From Lysobacter enzymogenes (lineage in GTDB: Bacteria > Pseudomonadota > Gammaproteobacteria > Xanthomonadales > Xanthomonadaceae): DNA of 64,000 nucleotides. The notes under the pieces were generated by a model that made no database searches, had not been told where the DNA came from, and saw only the letters and a program-made list of their open reading frames with translations. Position numbers and translations under genes: made by a program. Positions 31,272 through 55,156 of this stretch are shown piece by piece. The number at the start of each line of letters is the position of its first letter. Position 1 is the first letter of the stretch. The stretch covers positions 3,596,001 through 3,660,000 of the forward strand of contig NZ_CP067396.1 in assembly GCF_023617245.1 (NCBI RefSeq). The letters run 5' to 3'.

Positions 31272-32516
31272 TTACAGCGCGCCGTGCTCGCGCGCGACCT
31301 GGGCGATCATCTCGACCGCGGTATCGATTTCTTCGTGGGTGTGGGTGGCCATCACCGACAGGCGCAGGCGCTCCAGGCCCGGCGGCACCATCGGGTATTC
31401 CATGATGTTGGCGAACAGGCCGCGGCGATAAAGCGCGCGGTTGATCTTGCGCACCACGCCGTCCTCGCTGAAGAACACCGGGATGATTCCCGAGTCGCCG
31501 CGGATGATGCGCATGCCCTGCGCTTCGAGCTGGTCCTGCATGTAGCGCACGTTCGCGTGCAGGCGCTCGATCCGCTCCGGCTCGCGCTCGATCACGTCCA
31601 GCGCGGCGGAAATCGCGGCGATGGTCGGCTGGGCCAGACCCGAGGTGAACAGGTAGGGATACGAGAAATTGCGCAGCAGGAAGATGTGCTCCTTGCTGCC
31701 GGACACGAACGCGCCCTGCGCGCCGATGGCCTTGGAGCAGGTGGACATGCGCAGGTCGACCTGGCCCATCAGGTCCAGGTGTTCGAGCGTGCCGCGGCCG
31801 TGCTTGCCGACCGTGCCCAGGCCGTGGGCGTCGTCGAGGATGACGATGATGTCGTGGGCGCGGCAGATCTCCAGGTACTGCTTGAGCTCGATGATGGTGC
31901 CGTCGATCGAGCGCACGCCCTCGACGGTGGAGAAGATCTGCACGCCGGGCTTGGCTTTCTGCTTGATCCGCACGATCAGCTTTTCGAACTCCTCCAGCCG
32001 CTCCGGATCGAAGGTGTAGAACGGCACGTTGGTCATCTTGATCGCGTTGATGACGCTGGCGTGGCTGTTCTTGTCGTAGACGATGATGTCGTTGCGGTTC
32101 ATCAGGCCGTTGACCCAGCACAGGTTGGCCATGTAGCCGCCGGGCAGCAGCACCGCGTCCTCATGGCCGGCCAGCGCCGCCAGGCGCTGTTCCAGCTCCT
32201 TGTGCTGGCGGGTGTAGCCGGAGAACGCAGGCGAGCCGCCCGAGCCGATGCCGTACTTCTCCACCGCCTCGATGACCTTGGCCTTGACGTAGGGATCGTT
32301 CGACAGCCCCAGGTAGCTGTTGGAGCCGAACACCAGCACGTCGTTGAACTGGTCGCTGTTGAGGTCTTTGTACTTCATGCGCCGGTCGACCGGGCCGAAG
32401 CCCTCGCGCCCGGTCATGAAGCCCTGCTCGACCTCGTTGAGGTAAAGCGAATACTGGAAGGCGAGCCGTTGTTTGAAGGGCTGGCGTTCGAGTTCGATCA
32501 GCGCGCGGGAGTCCAT
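31272..32516 (-). CDS. Alpha-oxoamine synthase (serine palmitoyltransferase/AONS/KBL-like)
   Basis: This 414-residue fold-type I PLP enzyme would condense an amino acid with an acyl thioester, with loss of CO2, to give an alpha-aminoketone. Visible are GSNSYLGLS (68-73 region), GSGGSPAFSGY, PLP-stacking H152 (NSHASV), D228 and H231 in LDDAHGLG, and the Schiff-base K262 in STCSKAIG. The spacings D to H (3) and H to K (31) equal those of bacterial serine palmitoyltransferase. The amino-acid partner cannot be read. AGAGGA precedes the start. It lies between the SDR (36 bp upstream) and the ACP (57 bp downstream), the same trio of functions used for bacterial sphingoid bases. Here it probably off-loads the polyketide as an aminoketone (inference). 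KBL or AONS in primary metabolism is less likely given the context. Confidence 0.88.
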   Translation of the reverse strand: MDSRALIELERQPFKQRLAFQYSLYLNEVEQGFMTGREGFGPVDRRMKYKDLNSDQFNDVLVFGSNSYLGLSNDPYVKAKVIEAVEKYGIGSGGSPAFSGYTRQHKELEQRLAALAGHEDAVLLPGGYMANLCWVNGLMNRNDIIVYDKNSHASVINAIKMTNVPFYTFDPERLEEFEKLIVRIKQKAKPGVQIFSTVEGVRSIDGTIIELKQYLEICRAHDIIVILDDAHGLGTVGKHGRGTLEHLDLMGQVDLRMSTCSKAIGAQGAFVSGSKEHIFLLRNFSYPYLFTSGLAQPTIAAISAALDVIEREPERIERLHANVRYMQDQLEAQGMRIIRGDSGIIPVFFSEDGVVRKINRALYRRGLFANIMEYPMVPPGLERLRLSVMATHTHEEIDTAVEMIAQVAREHGAL

Positions 32517-32552
32517 GGATGCGTCCTCTGGTCAGATGTAATGGGTGTGCGC

Positions 32553-33622
32553 TTATGCGAGCGCGGCGTCTTCGGCCGGGGCTTGCGCCTCGGCCTCGGC
32601 CTGCGCCTGCGGGCCGAAATAGCCGTTGCGGCGGTACCAGTCCGCGCAGTCGCGCAACATGTGTGCGAGCGGGGCGGAACGGTAGGACAGCTCGCGCTCG
32701 GCCTTCGCGCTGTCGAAGTAGTAGCTGCCGGCGAACACGCGCATGCGGTAGGCCTCGACGATGGGTTCGCCGGGCAGCAGATGCGGGTGTTTTTCCTGCA
32801 GCAGGGTCTTGTAGTACAGGCGCTGGTAGTCGCCGCCGGGGCGGTCGAAGTCCTTGCCGAGGACCTCGCCGATGGCGTCGAGGAAATCGACGTAACGCAC
32901 GTCGTGGCCGGCCAGCAGGTAACGCTCGCCCGAGCGGCCCTGGCTCAGCGCGGCGACGTGGGCGCGGCCGACGTCGGCGGCGTGGCAGAAGCTGCCGCCG
33001 CCCGGCGGCAGGAACGGCACCTGGTTGTGCTGCACGGCCAGCAGCATCCGGCCCCATTGCAGGTTGTGGTCGTAGGCGCCGATCACTTCGGCCGGATTGA
33101 GAATCACGCAGTGCAGGCCCTGGCGCGCGCCGTCGAGCACCGCTTCCTCGCCGAGGAACTTGCTCTGCGCGTACGGGCTGCGCGAACGGAAGCCGCGCAG
33201 CGGCCGGTCCTCGTCGCTGCGGCGCGCGGGATCGTCGACCGCGCCGACGGTGGAGGTGGTGCTGGTGTAGACCAGCCGCGGAACCCCCGCCGCCAGCGCG
33301 GCGCGCACCACGGTGCGGGTGCCGTGCACGTTGACCGCTTCCAGCGCCGGCCAGTCGCGACGGTTGCAGCTGGTGTTGCCGGCGGTGTGGACGACGCCGC
33401 CGGCGCCGCGCAGCGCCGCGGTCAGCGCGGCCTCGTCGGAGAGTTCGCCGCGCACGATCTCGACCCCCATCGGCGCCAGGTGGGCGACGTTGGAGCCTTC
33501 GCGCACGTAAGCCACCGGGCGATGGCCGGCGCGGATCGCCTGTTCGACGATGTTGAGGCCGACGAAGCCGTTGGCGCCGGTGACCAGCACTTTCATGCCG
33601 GTCGGCGAAGTCGCGGGTGCGC

Positions 33623-33626
<4 letters not shown>
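32553..33626 (-). CDS. Extended SDR, NAD(P)-dependent epimerase/dehydratase family ketoreductase
   Basis: The protein has 357 residues. The Rossmann motif TGANGFVG lies at 16-23, with catalytic Ser/Thr near 122-126 and Y152-x-x-x-K156 (SPYAQSKF). The overall pattern resembles 3-beta-HSD/dihydroflavonol reductase-like extended SDRs, a group that also includes the bacterial ketosphinganine reductase. Its ATG overlaps the PKS stop (ATGA), so it is translationally coupled to the PKS. The proposed role is to reduce the ketone made by the alpha-oxoamine synthase to an amino alcohol (inference). Met11 is an alternative start but would lose the ATGA coupling. Confidence 0.86.
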
Positions 33627-49438
<15,812 letters not shown>

Positions 49439-49979
49439 TCCCTTGCCCTCAACACGAACCACGCCCCAACACGGAAGACGGCGTCGCAGGCGGCGCTATC
49501 GGCCGCATGCAAGCCGTCGAGGTCGACTTCGCTGATCCAGTCGCTGCAAGCGCGTTCGCACGCGCATGGCCGTTCGATTCCCCGGTTCCTGCGTGACACC
49601 GGGCAAGGCGCAAACGCTCAATACGCCGTACCGAATCCGCACGAAGCGTATTTAACTGCACGCCAACACGCGCAACTACTGTCCTGCCGGCCCTGTCCAA
49701 AAGGGCCGCAACGGTTGCGCGAGCGCATCGAAAAGCGCGCGCCACCTGTCTCAACGAACCAGTATCCGTGGCCGCGAACACACCCACCTGTCCTTGCCCA
49801 CCTGTCCGTCCGCACCTGTCCCGGACACCTGTCCGCGAGGACAGACCCGATGCGGATCGCTTGGCTTATCGTGCGCATGATCGCGATCAGGTCCCGGACT
49901 TGCGCGACATCGCGAACAATTTCGAACCACGAACGCTTTCGCTCCGGCGCGCCGCGCCGGCGCCGCCACGGATCGCCGA
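49439..49979. promoter_or_regulatory. Divergent intergenic region upstream of the PKS and the PPTase
   Basis: This 541-bp gap separates the PKS start from the phosphopantetheinyl transferase start and is the only long non-coding stretch in front of the 49-kb locus. It holds the CTGTCC-type repeat array, a small hairpin (49689-49707, GGCCCT/AGGGCC) and one AT-rich island (49649-49655, TTAAAT read on the minus strand) that could be part of a PKS promoter. No convincing -35/-10 pair is seen. It very probably contains both promoters and the control sites of the locus. Confidence 0.7.
49743..49844. repeat. Array of CACCTGTCC direct repeats with a terminal inverted half site
   Basis: CACCTGTC occurs at 49743, 49785, 49799, 49813 and 49826. 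The last four are spaced 14, 14 and 13 bp apart. Two further CTGTCC cores lie at 49679 and 49693. An inverted GGACAG at 49839-49844 forms the 6-bp stem CTGTCC-GCGA-GGACAG with the last repeat. The arrangement looks like a multi-site operator for a DNA-binding regulator (inference). Confidence 0.75.
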
Positions 49980-50813
49980 ATGCACCTGCACGCCGACGAC
50001 ATCGCGATCTGGATCGCGCGCCTGGACGAGGCCGACGACGGCGCGCTCGCGGCGCGATGGCGCGCCCTGCTGGACGGGTCCGAACGCGCGCGCGAACTGC
50101 GCTATCGCCTAGCCGACGACCGCCGCCGCCATCTGCTCGCGCGCGCGCTGGCGCGCACCGCGTTGGCGCGCCATACCGGCATCGCGCCGCAGCGGCTGCG
50201 TTTCGTCCGCGGCCGCCACGGCAAGCCGGAACTGGCCGGCGACAATCCCGGCGACCATCGCTTCAACCTGTCCCACGCCGCGGGCGTGGTGGCGCTGGCG
50301 GTCGCACGCGGCCGCGCGCTCGGCATCGACACCGAATCGCTGCGCGCGCGCGCGTTGTCGCTGGGCGCGGTCGAGCGCAACTTCGCCGCCGACGAGATCG
50401 CCGAGCTGCGCGCGCTGCCGGCGGCGGCGCGGGCGCGGCGCACGATCGAGCACTGGACGCTCAAAGAGGCCTATGCCAAGGCGCGCGGCATCGGCCTGTC
50501 GCTGCCGCTGGACCGGTTCGGCGTGCGTGTGGACGACGCGCGCTTGCGCTTGTGGATGGCGCCGGGCTTCGACGATGCGCCCGAGCGCTGGCGCCTGTGG
50601 CAGTTCCTCGACGGCGAGGACCAACTGCTGGCTTTGTGCGCGCAGCATCGCCCCGGCGCCGCGCCGGCGCGAATCCAGGCCATCGCTTGCTCGCCGCTGC
50701 GCTACGAAACGCCCATCGCTCTGCGCCTGCTGCGCGCGAGCGGCGAAGACGCGCTTCCTTTATCGGAAGCATCCGGTGAAAACGACGGTCGCCCGCGTCT
50801 GGCACCGTACTGA
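49980..50813 (+). CDS. 4'-phosphopantetheinyl transferase, Sfp type
   Basis: This 277-residue enzyme would attach phosphopantetheine from CoA to the serine of ACP and PCP domains. Seen are an FNLSHA motif (residues 95-100), the magnesium-binding GIDTES (115-120, D117 and E119; most family members have Val or Thr before the Glu) and WTLKEAYAKARG (159-170). It is transcribed divergently from the PKS across the repeat-rich intergenic region, which makes it the natural activator of the roughly nine live carrier domains in the locus. A roughly 45-residue basic tail extends beyond the usual family end. The ribosome site is weak, so the exact start is less certain than the identity. Confidence 0.92.
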   Translation: MHLHADDIAIWIARLDEADDGALAARWRALLDGSERARELRYRLADDRRRHLLARALARTALARHTGIAPQRLRFVRGRHGKPELAGDNPGDHRFNLSHAAGVVALAVARGRALGIDTESLRARALSLGAVERNFAADEIAELRALPAAARARRTIEHWTLKEAYAKARGIGLSLPLDRFGVRVDDARLRLWMAPGFDDAPERWRLWQFLDGEDQLLALCAQHRPGAAPARIQAIACSPLRYETPIALRLLRASGEDALPLSEASGENDGRPRLAPY

Positions 50814-50880
50814 CCGCGCATTCACCCCGCCCTCAAGACCGCGCGACTACGGTGACCGCACCCCATCGAGCGCCGCCGCC

Positions 50881-51579
50881 ATGTCGCGCCCTTCCCTGCT
50901 TCGCGCCACCGCCCTGCTCGCCGCCACGTTCGCCGGCGCCTTCGCCTGCACTGGCGTCGCTTATGCCGCCGCGCCGACGCCGCCGTCCGCTCCGCCGGCC
51001 GCTGCCGCATCGCCGCCCGACCGCGCCGTCGATGCCGCGCGCGGCTGCTGGATCCAGCGCGACGCGCCCGACGGCCGCGCCAGCGCGCTGCTGCGGTTGT
51101 TGCCGGATCGCGATCACCCCGAATGGCTCAGCGGCCAGCTGTCGCGGCCCGAAGGCGACGATCCCGACCGGCGCGTGCAGCTGTGGCTCGCGCGCGACGG
51201 CCGCAGCGCCGTGCTCGCCAGCCGTCCGCTCGCCGATCCGCGCGCGCCGGCGCCGGCCGCCGCCGACGAACCGCAGCTGCGCCCGCTCGCGCCGACGCAT
51301 GCGCCCGGTCGCGCGCCGGGCTCGACCCAGACGCTGGTGCTGTTCCCGCAAGCGCGGATCGAATTCGCGCGCGTCCCCGAGCGGCCGTTGCCGGCCGGCG
51401 ATTGGCCGCAGGCCACCTTGTCCGCCGAATTCCTCGCCGGCGCCGGCACCGGGCCGAGCCGGCGCTTGCGGGTGCAAGCATCCGAAGAACGCCTGGCGCT
51501 GATCCTGGTGTCCGCGCGCGGCACCGGCGCCGGCCGCGACACGCCGCTGTTCGACGGCCGCCGCGACGGCTGCGACTGA
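50881..51579 (+). CDS. Secreted protein of unknown function (paralogue A)
   Basis: This 232-residue protein has a Sec signal peptide (about residues 1-30, hydrophobic LLAATFAGAFACTGVAYA) and a proline/alanine-rich linker. I do not recognise the domain. Conserved features shared with the gene at 53133 are a GCWI motif near the mature N-terminus, LLRLLPD, LWLARDG, an EERL segment and a C-terminal DGCD. The two mature-domain Cys residues could pair. It is probably periplasmic. It is convergent with the PQQ-type dehydrogenase gene, nine bases from its stop. Confidence 0.8.
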   Translation: MSRPSLLRATALLAATFAGAFACTGVAYAAAPTPPSAPPAAAASPPDRAVDAARGCWIQRDAPDGRASALLRLLPDRDHPEWLSGQLSRPEGDDPDRRVQLWLARDGRSAVLASRPLADPRAPAPAAADEPQLRPLAPTHAPGRAPGSTQTLVLFPQARIEFARVPERPLPAGDWPQATLSAEFLAGAGTGPSRRLRVQASEERLALILVSARGTGAGRDTPLFDGRRDGCD

Positions 51580-51588
51580 GCGCCGCGC

Positions 51589-52917
51589 TCAGCCGCCCGC
51601 GGCGGTCACCCGCCACACCGTGTTGCCGACGTCGTCGCTGACCAGCAGCGCGCCGCGCGCATCGATGCGCACGTCCACCGGCCGGCCCTGCGCCTGTTCG
51701 CTCGCGTCGAGGAAGCCGCCGAGCACATCGCGCGGCGGGCCCGCCGGCGTGCCGTTGGCGAACGGTACGAAGATCACCTTGTAGCCGCTCTTGGGTTTGC
51801 GGTTCCACGAGCCGTGCTGGCCGACGAACAGGCCTTGCGCGTAGACCGCCGGCAGCTTGGCCTTTTCCGAAAAGGCGATGCCGAGCGAGGCGGTATGCGG
51901 TCCCAGCGCGTAGTCGGGCGCCTTGGCCTTGGCGACCAGATCCGGCCGCGGCGGCTGCACCCGCGCGTCGACGTGTTGTCCGTAGTAGCTGTACGGCCAG
52001 CCGTAGAACGCGCCGTCTTCGACCGAGGTGATGTAGTCCGGCACCAGGTCGCTGCCGATCTCGTCGCGCTCGTTGACCGCGGTCCACAACGCGCCGGTCT
52101 GCGGTTCCCAGGCCAGGCCGTTGGGATTGCGCAGGCCGGTGGCGAACAGGCGTTTCCCGCCGCTGGCCGGGTCGAGCTCCCAGATCGCCGCGCGGCCTTC
52201 CTCGGCGGCCAGTCCGTTCTCGCCGACGTTGCTGTTGGAGCCGACGGTGACGTAGAGGCGGTCGCCGGCGGCGTTGGCGATCAGGTTCTTGGTCCAGTGA
52301 TGGTTGATGCCGGCCGGCAGGTCGGTCACCTTCTCGCCGGCCGCGGCGATCGCGGTTTCGCCGTCGCGGTACGGGAATCGCCACACCGCATCGGCGTTGG
52401 CCACATACAGCCGGTCGCCGATCAGGGCCATGCCGAACGGCGAATGCAGGCCTTGCAGGAACACTGTGCGGGTCTCGGCGGTGCCGTCGCCGTCGGCGTC
52501 GCGCAGCAGGCTGATGCGGTCGGCGCTCGCCACCCCGGCGCCGGCTTTCTTCATCAGGCGCGCGGCGAACCAGGCCTTGATCCCGGACGGTTTGTGCTCG
52601 CTGCGCGGCGCGTTGCTTTCGGCCACCAGCACATCGCCGTTGGGCAGCACGTACAGCCAACGTGGATGGTCCAGGCCCTGGGCGAACGCGTTGACCGCCA
52701 GCCCCGGCGCGGGCGTGGGCCGGGCGCCATCGCGCCAACCGACGGCGGGCGCGACGTCGACGGTCGGAATCAGGGTCGGGTTCGGCTTGGGCAGTTGCGG
52801 CGCCGGGCCGGTGCCGTCGGCGACCTGCAGCGCGGCGCGCTCGCCGCAGCCGGCGCAGGCCAGCGCTAATGTCGCCGCGGCGATCCAGCGACAGCCTCGA
52901 TCCAGCGCAGCGGCCAT
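51589..52917 (-). CDS. PQQ-dependent sugar (sorbosone-type) dehydrogenase, probable lipoprotein
   Basis: This 442-residue protein is of the soluble PQQ glucose/sorbosone dehydrogenase family, a six-bladed beta-propeller that oxidises sugars or aldoses in the periplasm. Typical segments are ARGLDHPRWLYVLPNGDVLVAE-like text near residues 70-90, NHHWTKNLIANAAGDRLYVTVGSNSN, GLRNPNGLAWEPQTGALWTAVNERDEIG and GSWNRKPKSGYKV. The N-terminus ends in LACAGCGE, a near-lipobox (Cys at -3 is atypical), so lipidation is likely but not certain. AGGA lies a few bases before the ATG. The true substrate is unknown. Two paralogous secreted genes flank it, one convergent and one divergent. Confidence 0.9.
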   Translation of the reverse strand: MAAALDRGCRWIAAATLALACAGCGERAALQVADGTGPAPQLPKPNPTLIPTVDVAPAVGWRDGARPTPAPGLAVNAFAQGLDHPRWLYVLPNGDVLVAESNAPRSEHKPSGIKAWFAARLMKKAGAGVASADRISLLRDADGDGTAETRTVFLQGLHSPFGMALIGDRLYVANADAVWRFPYRDGETAIAAAGEKVTDLPAGINHHWTKNLIANAAGDRLYVTVGSNSNVGENGLAAEEGRAAIWELDPASGGKRLFATGLRNPNGLAWEPQTGALWTAVNERDEIGSDLVPDYITSVEDGAFYGWPYSYYGQHVDARVQPPRPDLVAKAKAPDYALGPHTASLGIAFSEKAKLPAVYAQGLFVGQHGSWNRKPKSGYKVIFVPFANGTPAGPPRDVLGGFLDASEQAQGRPVDVRIDARGALLVSDDVGNTVWRVTAAGG

Positions 52918-53132
52918 GCGATCCTGCCTCGTCGGTGCGGACGCACGAGCATGCCGGCGCGGCGATTAAACTGGCGAGAAGGCCGTCGCAGACCGGCGTT
53001 GGCGCAGGCGTAACGACGGCATCGCAGTTTCGCCGCGACCCCGCGCCGTGGCCGCGCGCGTTCGTATCCGTTCTCCTCGCGGCGCGCCATCGCCGCGCCG
53101 CGCTGTCACCGCACCGCCGCCACGAGGTCTTC

Positions 53133-53816
53133 ATGCCGCGCCTGCCCGTTCCACGCTCCGCCGCCGCCGCGCTGTGCATGCTCGCCGCGGCATTCGCCTG
53201 CGCGGCCGCCGATGCGCCGCCGGCGGCCGCGCAGCAAACCGCCGACGCCGCCGCGGTCGATCTCGCCCGCGGTTGCTGGATCCGCCACGCGCCCGCGCGG
53301 CCCGACGGCCGCGACACCGTGCTGCTGCGCCTGCTGCCCGATCCCGAGCGCCGCGACTGGCTGCGCGGCGAGATCGCGCGGGTCGGCGACGATCCCGGCC
53401 GCCGCCTGCAACTGTGGCTGGCGCGCGACGGCCGCCGCGCGCTGCTGAGCGCCGCGTCGGTGCGCGATCCCGACGCGCCCGCGGCGCGGGTCGACGCCGA
53501 ACCCGGCTCCATCCCGATGTGGACGCCGCCCGGTGCGGTCCATCCCGTGCCCGATCTCGACCCGGACGGCCTCGCCCGGCTGCTGCTCGGCGGCGACGAC
53601 CGGATCGCATTCGGCCGCAGCCCGCGCAGGCTCACCGCGGTCGGCGGCGCCGCCGGCCGCTCGGCCGAGATCGACTACCGCGCCGAGGCCGGTCCGCCGC
53701 TGCGCCTGCGCGTGAACGCCGCCGAGGAACGCTTGAGCATCACAGTCGGCGGCGCCGACACCGGCACCGGCGCGCCGCTGGCCGTGTTCGCCGGCGTCCG
53801 CGACGGCTGCGACTGA
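53133..53816 (+). CDS. Secreted protein of unknown function (paralogue B)
   Basis: This 227-residue protein has a signal peptide (about residues 1-26) and the same body as the protein at 50881: GCWI, LLRLLPD, DDPGRRLQLWLARDGR, EERLSI and terminal RDGCD. GAGG lies just upstream of the ATG, fixing the start. It is divergent from the PQQ-type dehydrogenase (215-bp gap) and only 49 bp upstream of a LysR gene on the same strand. The family and function are not recognised. Confidence 0.8.
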   Translation: MPRLPVPRSAAAALCMLAAAFACAAADAPPAAAQQTADAAAVDLARGCWIRHAPARPDGRDTVLLRLLPDPERRDWLRGEIARVGDDPGRRLQLWLARDGRRALLSAASVRDPDAPAARVDAEPGSIPMWTPPGAVHPVPDLDPDGLARLLLGGDDRIAFGRSPRRLTAVGGAAGRSAEIDYRAEAGPPLRLRVNAAEERLSITVGGADTGTGAPLAVFAGVRDGCD

Positions 53817-53865
53817 GCGCGGCGACGGCGCGCGCGCCCGCGAATGCAACGATAATGCGCCTGCG

Positions 53866-54777
53866 ATGAAACTCACCCTCGACGAACTGCTCGCCTTCGT
53901 CAGCGTGGTCGACACCGGCTCGATCACCGCGGCGGCGCAAACGCTGGACCAGACCGTCTCCGGCGTGAGCCGGGCGCTGGCGCGGCTGGAGGACAAGCTC
54001 GGCACCACCCTGCTGCGGCGGACCACCCGCCGGCTGGAACTGACCGAGGAAGGCGAGGCGATGCTGACGCGGGCGCGGGCGATCCTGGCCAGCGTCGAAG
54101 ACGCCGAGGAATCGCTGGCGCTGCGCCGCCAGCAGCCGGCCGGACGGCTGCGGATCAACGCGGCCTCGCCTTTCATGCTGCATGCGATCGTGCCCCTGGT
54201 CGGCGATTTCCGCCGCGCGTTCCCGCAGATCGAGCTGGAGCTCAACAGCAACGACCAGATCATCGACCTGCTGGAACAACGCACCGACGTGGCGATCCGC
54301 ATCGGCCAGCTCACCGACTCGACCCTGCACGCGCGGCCGCTGCCGGGCAGCCGCCTGCGCGTGCTCGCCAGCCCCGCCTACCTGGCCGCGCGCGGCACGC
54401 CGCGCGAGGTGTCGGACTTGGCCGGCCACACCCTGCTCGGCTTCGCCCCGACCCAGGTGCTCAACCGCTGGCCGCTGCGCGACGCGCACGGCAACGAGCT
54501 CGACATCGCCGCCGACCTGCACGCCTCCAGCGGCGAGACCCTGCGCCAGCTCGCCCTGGCCGGCGAAGGCATCGTCTGCCTGTCGGACTTCATGACCCGC
54601 CAGGACCGCCGCAGCGGCGCGCTGGCGCAGTTGTTCGCCGACCGCACCCTCGACGTGCGCCAACCGATCAACGCGGTCTATTACCGCAACACCCAGCTGG
54701 CCTCGCGCATCGCCTGCTTCCTGGATTTCCTGGTCCGCCGGCTGGCGCCGGACGGCGAGGCCGCGGCCTGGGAATAA
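53866..54777 (+). CDS. LysR-family transcriptional regulator
   Basis: The protein has 303 residues, the normal family length. The N-terminal winged helix-turn-helix (about residues 1-60) includes FVSVVDTGSITAAAQTLDQTVSGVSRALARLE. A co-inducer-binding domain follows (about 90-295), with LRINAASPFMLHAIVPLVGDFRRAFPQIELEL. It follows the secreted paralogue B by 49 bp on the same strand and may be co-transcribed. The targets are unknown; the nearby divergent and convergent genes are candidates. Nothing ties it to the PKS-NRPS locus. Confidence 0.95.
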   Translation: MKLTLDELLAFVSVVDTGSITAAAQTLDQTVSGVSRALARLEDKLGTTLLRRTTRRLELTEEGEAMLTRARAILASVEDAEESLALRRQQPAGRLRINAASPFMLHAIVPLVGDFRRAFPQIELELNSNDQIIDLLEQRTDVAIRIGQLTDSTLHARPLPGSRLRVLASPAYLAARGTPREVSDLAGHTLLGFAPTQVLNRWPLRDAHGNELDIAADLHASSGETLRQLALAGEGIVCLSDFMTRQDRRSGALAQLFADRTLDVRQPINAVYYRNTQLASRIACFLDFLVRRLAPDGEAAAWE

Positions 54778-54907
54778 GCGCGCCGCGACGGCCCGCGCGA
54801 TGGCCCGCGCGATAGCGCCGGCGCGCGCCGCAGGCGGGCACGCCAAGCCGCCGCGCGCGCAGCAGCGCACGTCCGGGCCGGCGAACGGAAAAGCGAACGA
54901 GGAAGAG

Positions 54908-54941
54908 GGCCCCGCACCGCGTAGCGCCGCGGTACGGGGCC
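54908..54941. terminator. Long stem-loop in the convergent gap 54778-55156
   Basis: A 14-bp near-perfect stem (GGCCCCGCACCGCG paired with CGCGGTACGGGGCC, loop TAGCGC) lies between the LysR gene and the serine hydrolase gene, which converge. No T tract follows on either strand, so it may be a factor-dependent or bidirectional end, or just a structured spacer. Nothing else is seen in the 379-bp gap. Confidence 0.4.
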
Positions 54942-55156
54942 GGAAGTGGCTCGGCGGTCACGGTACCGCCTCGCCACAAGCAGGCGCCGGCACCTGGAGA
55001 AAATGCCGGCGTGTCGACTGGGTACAGTCGTCATAGGCAAGAACGCCGGCGATGGCGGATCACCCTACCCTCGCCGGCGGCGGAACCGGCGAAGCGTCGC
55101 CGGCGGCGGGCGCGGGCGCGTTCGCCGCCGTGCTGCGTCGCTGCGTCCGCGCCCGC

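Noticed and set aside
49649..49676. Sigma-70 promoter for the PKS around the TTAAAT island
   Set aside because: The spacing to a TTGCGC-like -35 is about 15 bases and both boxes are poor, so I mention it only as part of the intergenic region.
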